Numbered from the stretch's first letter, positions 21,774 through 30,707 are shown. The stretch: DNA of 64,000 bases from Campylobacterales bacterium (GCA_016938175.1 JAFGVE010000028.1:1-64000); one strand, 5' to 3'. Made by a program: numbers and translations. Notes: generated from the sequence alone by a model not told the origin.

Positions 21774-22436
21774 ATGAAAACATATTACGGCGATCGTGAA
21801 AAGTGTTATGAGTGTTACAGACCTAAAAGTTCGTGTATGTGCTCTTATATAGATACTTTAGATACAAATACCAAATTCGTTATTTTAATGCATCCAAAAG
21901 AGTTTAAAAAAGTAAAAAATAATACAGGGCACTTTACACATAAAAGTTTGCGTAATTCTGAACTTTTTATAGGTATAGACTTTTCCAATCATAAACGTAT
22001 TAATGAGATAATAGCAACACATGAGAGCTACATTCTCTTTCCTTCTCAAAATGCACTCTCTTTAAATGAAAAGAGTCTCTCAGTATCAAAAAAGCATATG
22101 GCTATTTTTCTTATAGATTCTACTTGGGGATGTACGAAAAAGATGTTCACTCTGAGTAAAAACTTGCAAGAGCTAAAGCATATGAGTTTTCAAACGAAAC
22201 GAAAATCATTGTATGAAATCAAAATACAGCCTGAGGAAAATTATCTCTCAACTATAGAGTCTACGCATGTCGTTTTAGAGCTTTTAAACCAGAGAAATGT
22301 GGAGAGTCTTTCCAAAAAAGAGTTAGAGGGTTTTTTAAACCCTTTTAAGGCTATGATAGCCTATCAAAAAGAGTTAATTGCTAATCCAAAAAGTCATGCA
22401 GTTCGTTTTAAACGTGATAGAAAAAGAGTTCTATAA
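21774..22436 (+). CDS. DTW-domain protein (tRNA-uridine aminocarboxypropyltransferase family)
   Basis: A 220-residue protein with an N-terminal zinc-site-like cysteine set (Cys11, Cys14, Cys21, Cys23 in CYECYRPKSSCMC) and the family-defining DSTW at 115-118 (FLIDSTWGCTKK). DTW proteins such as TapT/TuaA install acp3U on tRNA using SAM. A C-terminal tail of basic residues (RFKRDRKRVL) would favour RNA binding. The gene seems to be transcribed from its own leaderless promoter, divergent from the flavoprotein gene. Confidence 0.87.
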   Translation: MKTYYGDREKCYECYRPKSSCMCSYIDTLDTNTKFVILMHPKEFKKVKNNTGHFTHKSLRNSELFIGIDFSNHKRINEIIATHESYILFPSQNALSLNEKSLSVSKKHMAIFLIDSTWGCTKKMFTLSKNLQELKHMSFQTKRKSLYEIKIQPEENYLSTIESTHVVLELLNQRNVESLSKKELEGFLNPFKAMIAYQKELIANPKSHAVRFKRDRKRVL

Positions 22437-22447
22437 ATTTATTATGT

Positions 22448-22453
22448 TACACT
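22448..22453 (+). promoter_or_regulatory. Extended -10 element 6 nt before the OmpA-like lipoprotein start
   Basis: TGTTACACT (TGn plus TACACT) ends 6 bases before the ATG at 22460 and no ribosome site is present, the same arrangement as at 4124 and 21761. Confidence 0.4.
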
Positions 22454-22459
22454 AACCGT

Positions 22460-23587
22460 ATGAAAAAAATTATGTTAAAAAATAGTCTTTTATTCCTTTC
22501 ACTTTTTCTGTTGGGTGCTTGTCAGGACCCTGTACCACAACTCCAAGAGAGTTCGTCGCAACCGTATATAGAACCTGCTCCAAGTATAGAAAAAGAAGAA
22601 GTAAAAACTGTAGAGTATTTGAGCGAAAATTTTGTAGAAAATGATGATTCAAATAGAGTTTTTCTGGAGTGTTTTGCAACAGGTGAAATCGCTTTACAGG
22701 CAAAATGTAAAAAAGAGATAGATGCATTTTTAGCACAAGCACCTCTACGTTCTAAACGAGAAATTTTTATTCAAGTGCATACAGATATGGGAAGCTCAAA
22801 TACGGCAAATTTAACCATTTCACAAAAGAGAGCGCAGAAGGTGGCTGCATCACTTTTTCATAAAGAGTATATCCACTCAAAAGTATTTTTTCAGGGATTT
22901 GGTGAAGAGAAGCCACTCTATTTAGAACGCTCTTTAAAAGCTGACAAAGAGAACAGAAGAGTTGTTGTCAATATAAGAGAAAAAGAGAATAACTTTGTAA
23001 AAAAAGGGTATACGCTTTATAAAAAAAGCAGTGTTACAGCACAAAAGAAAGTAAAGAAAAAAACAGAAGCTAGAGTAAAAAAAGAGCCTTTACAAATCAA
23101 AAAGTTTACGGGAGAGGCAGATACGGGATGGATATATTTTGGAGCCCCTTCTTTAAAGAAAAAGTTTGATATTAGTTGTGCGCAAGATAAACCAAGAACA
23201 GCTAAATCAAGAGCAGTAGATGGACATAATGCTTCTGCTTTTCTCTCTGGAATAAATAAAAAAGTGCTACAGGCAAAAATGGGTAAAGAGACGCTATTAC
23301 TCGCTCCTGTAACAGTCTTTGAAGATGGTGCTATAGATACAAACAGACCAAACCTCGTAGTGACGCAAAAAAACAATAAAAAAACTGTATTGGCTACAAA
23401 AATTAACACGTACAATGGTAAAAAAGGGATGCTTTACAGAGTTTTTGTTGATAAGAAAAATAGTCCCAAACACTCTTTAGAGTGTGTAGACATAGTGTTT
23501 GATTATGTAAAAGGGGATGTTAAATACGGAGTGGCTTATTTTCGTATAAATGGCAAGAGTATGAGTAAAAAACTCACAGGTTTCTAG
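22460..23587 (+). CDS. OmpA-like lipoprotein with an extra C-terminal domain
   Basis: The 375-residue product starts with a lipoprotein signal peptide and lipobox LGAC (Cys21). An OmpA C-terminal peptidoglycan-binding domain covers about residues 70-175 (IFIQVHTDMGSSNTANLTIS, SQKRAQKVAASL, KVFFQGFGEEKP and KENRRVVVNI). A Lys-rich linker follows (about 180-215), then an unrecognised beta-rich domain of about 155 residues (WIYFGAPSLKKKFDISC to the end). The first part tethers the outer membrane to peptidoglycan in Pal/OmpA fashion. The C-terminal domain may be specific to this lineage. Confidence 0.8.
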   Translation: MKKIMLKNSLLFLSLFLLGACQDPVPQLQESSSQPYIEPAPSIEKEEVKTVEYLSENFVENDDSNRVFLECFATGEIALQAKCKKEIDAFLAQAPLRSKREIFIQVHTDMGSSNTANLTISQKRAQKVAASLFHKEYIHSKVFFQGFGEEKPLYLERSLKADKENRRVVVNIREKENNFVKKGYTLYKKSSVTAQKKVKKKTEARVKKEPLQIKKFTGEADTGWIYFGAPSLKKKFDISCAQDKPRTAKSRAVDGHNASAFLSGINKKVLQAKMGKETLLLAPVTVFEDGAIDTNRPNLVVTQKNNKKTVLATKINTYNGKKGMLYRVFVDKKNSPKHSLECVDIVFDYVKGDVKYGVAYFRINGKSMSKKLTGF

Positions 23588-23589
23588 CC

Positions 23590-24264
23590 TTATTTATTAA
23601 ACATTATAGAGCCAAGTCTTACCATATTTGAACCGCATTCTATAGCTAATTCAAAATCTTGACTCATTCCCATAGAGCAGATAGTAGCGTTTGGAAGCGT
23701 TTTATATATTTCATAAGTAGTTTCAAAACTCTTTTTTATCAGTTCTTTATCTTCGCTATGTGCACCAATACTCATAACTCCTTTAAGACGTATATTTGGA
23801 CACTGAGTCATTATCTGTTCATACGCTGCTTTTGCTTCTTCGGGTAAGAAACCGTGCTTTGACTCTTCATATGCAGAGTTAATTTGTATAAGACAATCAA
23901 GTGTCATCTCTTTAGCAGCAAGTTTTTTTTGTAATTCTTGAGCTAGTTCTATAGAGTCAAGAGAGTGAAAGAGAGTAGGGTTAATGTCTAGGAGATTGTT
24001 AATTTTATTTTTTTGTAGGTTACCTATAAAGTGCCACTCTAAAGGTAATTCTTCAAGTGTATGAGATTTTTTTTTCAGGTCTTGTACCTTATTTTCCCCA
24101 AAGGCACGTTGTCCAATGCTATAAAGCCTTGCGATTTCATCACTAGTAGAGTATTTGCTTACAGCTACTATTTTTACTATGTGGTGTCCGCTTACTTTAA
24201 GGCGTGCTGTTTCAACACGGCGAATAACATCGTCTATATATATTTTATATTCTATTTCTGTCAT
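23590..24264 (-). CDS. YggS/PROSC-family pyridoxal-phosphate homeostasis protein
   Basis: A 224-residue PLP-binding barrel protein. The PLP lysine lies in IVKIVAVSKYSTSDEIA, followed by FGENKVQDLKKK and LEWHFIGNLQKNK, and the C-terminal SMGMSQDFELAIECGSNMVRLG phosphate-binding segment, all hallmarks of YggS/PLPBP. The family buffers free PLP and affects amino-acid homeostasis rather than acting as a racemase. Length is typical. It converges with the OmpA-like gene and lies downstream of the secretion operon on the same strand. Confidence 0.93.
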   Translation of the reverse strand: MTEIEYKIYIDDVIRRVETARLKVSGHHIVKIVAVSKYSTSDEIARLYSIGQRAFGENKVQDLKKKSHTLEELPLEWHFIGNLQKNKINNLLDINPTLFHSLDSIELAQELQKKLAAKEMTLDCLIQINSAYEESKHGFLPEEAKAAYEQIMTQCPNIRLKGVMSIGAHSEDKELIKKSFETTYEIYKTLPNATICSMGMSQDFELAIECGSNMVRLGSIMFNK

Positions 24265-24308
24265 AAAAAGTCCCTTTTTGTTTGCAAAATTATAACTAAA
24301 AGATGATT

Positions 24309-25667
24309 TTAACTCTCTAAAGTATGCATACTTATGATACGTTTATAAGACTCGTAGAGAAGTTGATACTCTAGTTTATACTGTAGTATTTTTTTCTCCG
24401 CTTGTACTGTTGCAATCTCTCTTTGGTTGAGAAGAAAAAGTGTACTTGAACCAAGAGAGTATTTTCGTCTCTCAGCAGATTCTAGTGCTTGTAAAAGTTC
24501 TCTCTCTTCTTTTGCATTGGAGATATTTTCTTCAAGGGTGTTTAGTGTGAACATGATTCTTTGTAAGTCTGCTTTGAGTTCACGAAGACGAATCTCTTTA
24601 TCACTATTTATAATTTTTATACTCTCTTGAATTTGAGCATTTTTTCCATCGTAACGGTTCTGCTCAATTGGAAAACTCATATTCAATGATAGTTTAAATC
24701 CTGTTTCATCATTGACATCATAAACACCATAGAGACCTATATCTAGTTTTGGATATTTCTTAAGCTCGTTATTTTTTTGTTCTAGCATAAGCTTTTCAAT
24801 CTCTGTATCAAATATTTTAAAATCACTTCGCATAGTAAGTGCTTTACTCATTGCCTCTTCTTCACTTAAGACAAGTGGCGTTGGTTCAGGAAGAGTTGGA
24901 AGCGTATATTGTGCGTAAAAGCTCTCTTTTGAGAGATCCATATATTTTAAAAACTCTATAAAATTGCTCTCATATGCTCGCTGTATGTTGGTAAAATCTT
25001 GTTGTGCGTGAATGAGTTGTTGTTTTGCTTCATATAATGATATTTGAGGAAGAGTGCCTTCTTTTACTCTCTTTTCTAAAAACTCTTTACGTTTTTCAAC
25101 TTTTAGATACATTGCTTTTGCAACTTCAAGGAGTGCATTATTATACAAAAGACGATAGTACTCACTCATAATTGTAAAATAGAGACTTCGCATAGACTCT
25201 TTGTATGCGTAGTCTGCATTTTTTATATCCATTTGTGCTAGATAAAGCTGAAGGCGACGCTCATCAATTCTATTTAAAACAGAAAGCAGGGGTACTTTTG
25301 CTCCAAGTAAAAACTCTCCATTTTTTCCTGTTTTAATATTGTTATACTCTTGAGTTCCTTCAGCATATCGATAACCTCCACTAAATTCTACACCAGATTC
25401 TGTGGCTTTTTCCAAACCTGCTGAGTAGTAGTTTCCATCAGTATAAGGGTAATCTTTTTCATCATATTTGGCAACTAGGTTAGTATCATAAGCCCCTTGT
25501 GCGTAAATAAGTTTCTGCTCATTTACAAACTTTTTTCCAAGGGAAGAGTAAATATATGGATTTTCAGGTGTCAGATAAGTTCGCATCTCATCTATAGTAA
25601 ACTCTTCAGTAGCTTCCAGACTACAAAGTAGTAGAGAGAGTATAAAAGAGACTCTAAAAGCTCGCAT
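24309..25667 (-). CDS. TolC-family outer-membrane efflux protein
   Basis: A 452-residue protein with a signal peptide (cleavage near CSLEA) and the duplicated helical-hairpin layout of TolC: long coiled-coil helices around residues 150-225 and 345-440, and strand segments such as KLDIGLYGVYDVNDETGFKLSLNM. It forms the outer-membrane exit duct. It is the last of three tightly packed minus-strand genes (ABC membrane domain, HlyD-type adaptor, TolC), starting 1 base after the adaptor gene. It presumably serves that exporter. Confidence 0.88.
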   Translation of the reverse strand: MRAFRVSFILSLLLCSLEATEEFTIDEMRTYLTPENPYIYSSLGKKFVNEQKLIYAQGAYDTNLVAKYDEKDYPYTDGNYYSAGLEKATESGVEFSGGYRYAEGTQEYNNIKTGKNGEFLLGAKVPLLSVLNRIDERRLQLYLAQMDIKNADYAYKESMRSLYFTIMSEYYRLLYNNALLEVAKAMYLKVEKRKEFLEKRVKEGTLPQISLYEAKQQLIHAQQDFTNIQRAYESNFIEFLKYMDLSKESFYAQYTLPTLPEPTPLVLSEEEAMSKALTMRSDFKIFDTEIEKLMLEQKNNELKKYPKLDIGLYGVYDVNDETGFKLSLNMSFPIEQNRYDGKNAQIQESIKIINSDKEIRLRELKADLQRIMFTLNTLEENISNAKEERELLQALESAERRKYSLGSSTLFLLNQREIATVQAEKKILQYKLEYQLLYESYKRIISMHTLES

Positions 25668-25668
25668 A

Positions 25669-26934
25669 TTATTTCTCTACTTTTGGTGTAACCATTTTGA
25701 TTGGAAGTGCATTATGAAGTCTCCAGATTTCATACCAGATTTGTACTGTTGAGAGACGTATCCATGCTGAAGCACGAGTTCCTACTTTTAAAACTTCAAT
25801 ATCTGGCCATGGCTCTTGAGGCGTTTCTGTAATATATGCATAAAAGACTCCTTCTTCATGTGCTATAGGGTCTATTTTATCTACTACACCTGCAAAAGTT
25901 CCATAGGTTATTGTAGGCCAACCCGATACCTGTAGTGATGGCCAACCATAAAACTGAATACGCGTCTTAAGACCTTTCTTAATCAGTGGCATATCTATGG
26001 CACGTACTTTTACCAAAAGAGCTCTTTTGGTGATTTTTGGAGAGAAATGAATGAGTGGGTCTCCTTGTTTTACATATCTGTCTTTATCGTTTTTAAGTAT
26101 GCGAATAGGGTAGCCATCTTTAGTCGCGTAGACTTTCGCATTTTGATTTCTAGATATGTTGATAGAAGCATTTGTAAACTCTCTATCTAATGACTTTAAC
26201 TTGTTTTGTGCAGATATGATTTGATTTTCCAAGCTTTTTATAAGATTTTCTTGATTTTTTATAAAAGCATCTTTCTCTTTTTTCTGTATCTCTAGCGCTT
26301 TTTTCTCTTTTTCTATATTGATATTTGTCGTATCAAGAAGAGCAGTGAGTTTTATAAACTCATTATGTGCAAGCTCATAAGTTCTTTGTGATTCTATACC
26401 TTCAGAGTAGAGAGTTTTTATACGTTCGTAGTTACTCTGTGTAATTTCAAAGTTATTTTTTACTTCAGTGAGTTTGTTAAGTAGAGTCTGTAACGAATCT
26501 TCAATCTGTGCAATTTTTCTTTTATGGATTTCTACTCCAGTATTTAAATTGGCTTCGAGGTTTCTTTTTTGTTCTTGAAGCAGTTTCAGTCCATTTTGTG
26601 CATTACTTTGTTGTGTATTAATATCACTGCCTATGTTGTGTAGTTTTTCAAGATAGTCCGCATCTAAATCATGCATCTCAAGGAGTAAATCTCCCTCTTG
26701 TACAAATTTATCCTCTTCAACTTTATATGATTGTATAAATCCAGATATTGGTGCGTGAATAGTATAGTCACGTTCACTTGGATTATATGCAATGAGCTTT
26801 CCTTCAGACTTCGTTGTTTGTTCCCAAGGAAGCATCAGCATAACAAAAACACCGAAAATAAACATGAGGGTAATTGTTTTTGCTTTTGTAACTATAGTAC
26901 CTAGTTCTATTTTTTCAAAAGAAGTTTTACCCAT
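25669..26934 (-). CDS. HlyD-family periplasmic adaptor (membrane fusion protein)
   Basis: I place the start at the ATG at 26934 (MGKTSFEKIELG), which overlaps the upstream stop and has GAGG about 8 bases before it; an in-frame ATG at 26955 lies inside the upstream gene. The roughly 421-residue product has one N-terminal membrane span, a lipoyl half-motif (TIHAPISGFIQSYKVEEDKF), a long coiled-coil hairpin (about 110-260) and a C-terminal beta-barrel region (PLIHFSPKITKRALLVKVRA). It bridges an inner-membrane transporter to TolC, as in type I secretion. Confidence 0.88.
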   Translation of the reverse strand: MGKTSFEKIELGTIVTKAKTITLMFIFGVFVMLMLPWEQTTKSEGKLIAYNPSERDYTIHAPISGFIQSYKVEEDKFVQEGDLLLEMHDLDADYLEKLHNIGSDINTQQSNAQNGLKLLQEQKRNLEANLNTGVEIHKRKIAQIEDSLQTLLNKLTEVKNNFEITQSNYERIKTLYSEGIESQRTYELAHNEFIKLTALLDTTNINIEKEKKALEIQKKEKDAFIKNQENLIKSLENQIISAQNKLKSLDREFTNASINISRNQNAKVYATKDGYPIRILKNDKDRYVKQGDPLIHFSPKITKRALLVKVRAIDMPLIKKGLKTRIQFYGWPSLQVSGWPTITYGTFAGVVDKIDPIAHEEGVFYAYITETPQEPWPDIEVLKVGTRASAWIRLSTVQIWYEIWRLHNALPIKMVTPKVEK

Positions 26935-27901
26935 GGTGTACCTCGTGTGTTTCATCTGTATCTAAAGATGTAGAGAGTTTTTCTATTTTGTAAAAACCTT
27001 CTATTCCGTCATATATATAATCTAATTGTTTCGCAAATCCGTTTATTGCATAAATGAGAGTAACGACTATAATTTCTGAGGCAACAAACTCACCTACTGG
27101 GAGTGAACCATTAATAACGAGAAAACCTCCTAAAAGGAAGAAACCTGAAATAATGACTCCCTGAAAAAAGAAGCTGGTTATGAGTTGTCTGATACGAACT
27201 TTGTATTGACTCTCTCTTGCGTCAACATAGGCACTCATTTTCTCTTCAATTCCACGAAGCATCTCTTCTCTTGTAGTATTTAAAGAAGGGATTTTTTGTA
27301 AAAAATGTATCGCATTATGTTTGGTATCTGAGCGCTCAATCGCATATTTAATCCCATTATTTCCCATTACAATGATAAAAAAGAGATAAAGTAGTAAAAC
27401 GATACTTGCTGCAGCAAAGAGAGTGACATCAAATAAAAGTAAAAGAAGTAAGGTCATAATAGTTTGAATAATAAGTCCTGCACCATTGAGTACTAAAATT
27501 GGAAATATTTTTTGAATAGTCGTAATATCAAAAAAGTAGTTCATTAGTTTATCAATAGGGTCATGAGTGGTTTTATGCTCTTCATTAAGTTTATATGCTT
27601 TATGTGCTACTTCATACCCCTCAGTTACGAAAACCCTCTGCTCAAACTTCTCTATAATATACTCTTGTAGAACTCTTACAATGATGATAAAAAGAAAAAC
27701 TACTGATATTATGACTCCTAAAGTGATAAGAGAAATATATGAGTGTGCTATAAGTGAGTTAATGACAAAAGAGGATGTAAGGGGAATACTCAAAACAAGA
27801 ACTCCCTCTAAAAGTGTATAGTATAAAACGTAGTAGATGCTGCGTTTGTCTGTTTTGAGTGTCTCTACAAATCCATGAAAGACCTTCTCTTTAATGTGCA
27901 T
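26927..27901 (-). CDS. ABC exporter transmembrane domain without an ATPase domain
   Basis: The 324-residue product covers a type I ABC exporter membrane domain: spans at about 25-50, 55-78, 137-160, 162-182, 245-265 and 272-292, with the intracellular loop FFDITTIQKIFPILVLNGAG. The reading frame stops at DETHEVHHG where the linker to the nucleotide-binding domain would begin. No Walker A, ABC signature or Walker B occurs here or in adjacent genes; upstream is rseP and downstream the HlyD and TolC genes. Either an ATPase is supplied in trans or the protein works without ATP hydrolysis. The 8-base overlap with the adaptor gene shows it is part of the operon. Confidence 0.8.
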   Translation of the reverse strand: MHIKEKVFHGFVETLKTDKRSIYYVLYYTLLEGVLVLSIPLTSSFVINSLIAHSYISLITLGVIISVVFLFIIIVRVLQEYIIEKFEQRVFVTEGYEVAHKAYKLNEEHKTTHDPIDKLMNYFFDITTIQKIFPILVLNGAGLIIQTIMTLLLLLLFDVTLFAAASIVLLLYLFFIIVMGNNGIKYAIERSDTKHNAIHFLQKIPSLNTTREEMLRGIEEKMSAYVDARESQYKVRIRQLITSFFFQGVIISGFFLLGGFLVINGSLPVGEFVASEIIVVTLIYAINGFAKQLDYIYDGIEGFYKIEKLSTSLDTDETHEVHHG

Positions 27902-27950
27902 CTTGCGTCCTTAGTTTTTTGAGCAGATTATATCACTCTAAATACAACCA

Positions 27951-29003
27951 TTACTCTACAAGACGATTTATATCATTATAAAGACCGAGTCCCATCAGAC
28001 CAAATAAGATAACCCATCCTGCTATTGTAAAGTTTACCATAACGGCTTCACTTGCTTCACGTCTAAATATAAGTTCGTAAAGGTTAAACATGATGTGACC
28101 ACCATCTAGGGCAGGGATTGGAAGTAAATTTAAAACACCGAGGTTCACGCTAATAAGTGCTGCAAAGAAAAGAACGCTTATCCAGCCTGTATCTGTAGCA
28201 TCAGATGTAAGTTTAACAATACTGATAACACCGCCTAACTCCTTTGCAGGGACCTCTCCAAATAGAAGTTTTTTCACACCTGTAAAGATCATAGTAGATG
28301 CAAAAATAGTTTGTTCTGTCGCATATGAGAGTGTTTGTGAAGGTGAGAGTTCTAGTTTATGTGTTACACCTGCAGCACCAATACCTATCATCTTTTTTTG
28401 TATCTTCTCTCCAAACATATTTGTTGATTCTGAATATCTCGGAGTGAGTGTTTTATACTCCATAAATCCATCTCTCTGTATAACAAGTTCTAAACTGCCT
28501 TCACTACTAGAAATCATATCAGCCATCTCATTCCAGCTCTCTACAGAAACACCATTTATAGACTTTATAGTATCGTTTACATCAAGACCTGCTTCATAAG
28601 CTGGAGAGTCTTTTACAACTGTTCCGATAACAGGAGAGAGAACATTTGGAGAGCCAAGTGCAATAATAAAATAGAGGAAAAACGCAAGAATAAAGTTAAA
28701 TGCAGGACCTGCAAATAGGATGAAAATCTTTTGTGTGGGTGTTTTTGTCGTATAACTGTCTGCATCGTAGTTCTTCTTTGAAGGATCAGAATCATCCTGA
28801 CCTTTCATTCGGACATATCCACCAAGAGGAATAGCACTTATACTCCACTCAGTACTCCATTTTTTAAATGTATACAAACGTTTTCCAAAACCTATAGAGA
28901 ACACCTCTACATGTACACCCATAAAACGTGCTGCCAAATAGTGTCCAAGCTCATGAAAAAATATAAGTGCGCTTAAAACTAAAAGTGAGACGAGAATACC
29001 CAT
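27951..29003 (-). CDS. rseP: RseP-type site-2 metalloprotease
   Basis: A 350-residue intramembrane zinc protease. The HExxH motif is HELGH at 17-21 in the first span, a PDZ domain lies at about 115-190 (GTVVKDSPAYEAGLDVNDTI) and the second catalytic element is LPIPALDGGHIMFNLYE. It cleaves anti-sigma factors or remnant signal peptides in the inner membrane. One PDZ domain, rather than the two of E. coli RseP, matches shorter family members. It follows pgsA with a one-base stop/start overlap. No anti-sigma gene is nearby. Confidence 0.93.
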   Translation of the reverse strand: MGILVSLLVLSALIFFHELGHYLAARFMGVHVEVFSIGFGKRLYTFKKWSTEWSISAIPLGGYVRMKGQDDSDPSKKNYDADSYTTKTPTQKIFILFAGPAFNFILAFFLYFIIALGSPNVLSPVIGTVVKDSPAYEAGLDVNDTIKSINGVSVESWNEMADMISSSEGSLELVIQRDGFMEYKTLTPRYSESTNMFGEKIQKKMIGIGAAGVTHKLELSPSQTLSYATEQTIFASTMIFTGVKKLLFGEVPAKELGGVISIVKLTSDATDTGWISVLFFAALISVNLGVLNLLPIPALDGGHIMFNLYELIFRREASEAVMVNFTIAGWVILFGLMGLGLYNDINRLVE

Positions 29004-29554
29004 TATTTTTTATCCTTTATAAAAGCTGTTCTAAATCCCCAAAGATATTCAAAACCTGAGTAGAGTGTAAGAGCGACTGCAAACCATAAAAGTTCACTTC
29101 CAAATGGCCAGTGCATAAGTAAAAAACCAATAGCAACCATTTGTGCAACTGTTTTTACCTTTCCTGCCCATGAAGCTTTTATATCTAAGCCCTCAGAGAC
29201 AGCTACAGTACGTAGTCCAGTTATGAATAACTCGCGAATTATAATTATATATATTGCCCAAGCAGAAGCTTCTCCTATGAGCATTAAGCCTAAAAAAGCC
29301 GCTATAGTTATCATCTTGTCTGCCAGAGGGTCTATAATAGCTCCAAGTTTTGTTTGTTGATTCCATTCTCTTGCAATGTAACCATCAAAAAAGTCTGTTA
29401 CAGAGGCTATGACAAATATAAACGTAGCAAAATAGTACGCCCAAGTTATATGATAACCACTATCCGTAAAGAAACTCTCATTAAGTATAGTCCAAAAAAG
29501 AAGAGGTGCTAGGAGTATACGAATAAAAGCAAGTGTATTTGGCAGGTTTAGCAA
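29003..29554 (-). CDS. pgsA: CDP-diacylglycerol-glycerol-3-phosphate 3-phosphatidyltransferase
   Basis: A 183-residue membrane enzyme with the complete CDP-alcohol phosphotransferase signature: Asp54, Asp57, Gly58, Ala61, Arg62, Gly71, Asp75 and Asp79 within TDFFDGYIAREWNQQTKLGA and the following IIDPLADK. It makes phosphatidylglycerophosphate, the precursor of phosphatidylglycerol and cardiolipin. The opening MLNLPNTLAFIRILLAPLL is typical of PgsA rather than PssA. It forms an operon with rseP and diverges from the NifX-like gene across a 143-base gap. Confidence 0.93.
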   Translation of the reverse strand: MLNLPNTLAFIRILLAPLLFWTILNESFFTDSGYHITWAYYFATFIFVIASVTDFFDGYIAREWNQQTKLGAIIDPLADKMITIAAFLGLMLIGEASAWAIYIIIIRELFITGLRTVAVSEGLDIKASWAGKVKTVAQMVAIGFLLMHWPFGSELLWFAVALTLYSGFEYLWGFRTAFIKDKK

Positions 29555-29655
29555 AATATATCCTCAGATGTATAGTTGTGAGATTTTACCTGCTTAATGC
29601 TTACTTGGGTATAAACCAGCTAGAGGATATTTTCCAATTAATAATAAGTTTATAG

Positions 29656-29661
29656 TATAAT
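29656..29661 (+). promoter_or_regulatory. -10 element of the NifX-like gene
   Basis: TATAAT at 29656-29661, with a second copy at 29665-29670, lies about 30-40 bases before the ATG at 29698 in an AT-rich gap; AAGG at 29687-29690 is the ribosome site. Confidence 0.45.
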
Positions 29662-29697
29662 AAATATAATTTTTAATGAAATATATAAGGATTTTAG

Positions 29698-30075
29698 ATG
29701 AAAATAGTCGTAGCAGTAGGTGAAGATAAAAAAACTATAGTAAAAAGAACTGGACAGTGTGCTTATTTTGCCATATATGAAGATGCAAATCTTGTAGAGT
29801 ATATAAAAAATTCTCATCATGGAGGAGGGCATCATTCGCATACACATAAGCATGAACATGATGCATCAGAAGAAGAACATGAAAATCACACAAATGAACA
29901 TAAAAAAGATGTCGCTCAACTTCGAGGAAACGATGTTATCTTAGTACAGGCGATAGGTGAGAATATGCGTGAAGCTTTAGAGTCTGTAGGCTTAAAAATA
30001 AAAAAAGTAAGACAAAAAGACGGAGTGTTTGCCCAAGAGCTTGTTGAGAACTTTTTGAAAGCAAATTTGGCTTAA
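29698..30075 (+). CDS. NifX/NifB-C-like cofactor-binding domain protein with His-rich loop
   Basis: A 125-residue protein with the dinitrogenase iron-molybdenum cofactor biosynthesis fold: MKIVVAVGEDKKTIVKRTGQ, FAIYED, then DVILVQAIGENMREALESVG and LKIKKVRQ. A metal-chelating insert at residues 40-68 holds eleven histidines among acidic residues. NifX-like proteins carry Fe-Mo cofactor precursors; non-nif relatives are widespread with unknown roles. No nif genes occur in the window. The His-rich loop suggests nickel, zinc or other metal storage or delivery. A flavin reductase-like gene follows after 35 bases. Confidence 0.78.
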   Translation: MKIVVAVGEDKKTIVKRTGQCAYFAIYEDANLVEYIKNSHHGGGHHSHTHKHEHDASEEEHENHTNEHKKDVAQLRGNDVILVQAIGENMREALESVGLKIKKVRQKDGVFAQELVENFLKANLA

Positions 30076-30110
30076 TCTTGCGTTTATCTTCTTTGTTGTA
30101 GGATTGAAGC

Positions 30111-30704
30111 ATGATATTTGATTTAGAGCAAAAAACGACAAATGAAAAGTACAAATTAATGGCACAAACCATTATTCCTCGTCCAATTGCATGGGTTGTG
30201 ACAGAGGATGATGGAGTTCTAAATATCGCTCCATTTAGTTATTTTATGGCGCTCTCTTCTACACCTGCAACTGTTATGATTTCTGTAGGCCATAAGAGTG
30301 ATGCAACTCCCAAAGATACACTCTTTAACATTCGTAAAAACAAAAAATGTACTATTTGTATAGTAGATGAAGAACATTTAGAGCAGATGCACTTTAGCTC
30401 TAAAGAGCTTCCAAAGTCTCTTAGTGAAGTTGAAGAGTTCAATATAGAAACAACAACAGTTTTAGAGGATTTTCCTCCGATGGTAAAAGGTGTTCCTGCA
30501 GCTTATTTTTGTGATTTTAATCAAGAGATAGATTTGGGTGGAGGCAATACAATTCCACTTATCTTAAACGTAAAAAACATATATGTAAAAGATGAAGCTA
30601 TAACAAACCCGGAGCGTTTAACGATAGACTTTGCACCTATTACTCGTATTGGGAAGAGTTATGCACGTGTAGGCGATGGCATAGAGCCACCGAAGATTCC
30701 TTAA
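30111..30704 (+). CDS. Flavin reductase-like (FMN-binding split barrel) protein
   Basis: A 197-residue protein of the flavoredoxin/flavin reductase family: PRPIAWVVTEDDGVLNIAPF, SYFMALSSTPATVMISVGHK, DTLFNIRKNKKCTICIV and PLILNVKNIYV. The fold binds FMN and reduces flavin or acts as an NAD(P)H:flavin oxidoreductase; no partner monooxygenase is seen nearby. It converges with fabL, leaving 3 bases between the two genes. Possible co-transcription with the NifX-like gene. Confidence 0.87.
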   Translation: MIFDLEQKTTNEKYKLMAQTIIPRPIAWVVTEDDGVLNIAPFSYFMALSSTPATVMISVGHKSDATPKDTLFNIRKNKKCTICIVDEEHLEQMHFSSKELPKSLSEVEEFNIETTTVLEDFPPMVKGVPAAYFCDFNQEIDLGGGNTIPLILNVKNIYVKDEAITNPERLTIDFAPITRIGKSYARVGDGIEPPKIP

Positions 30705-30707
30705 GGT

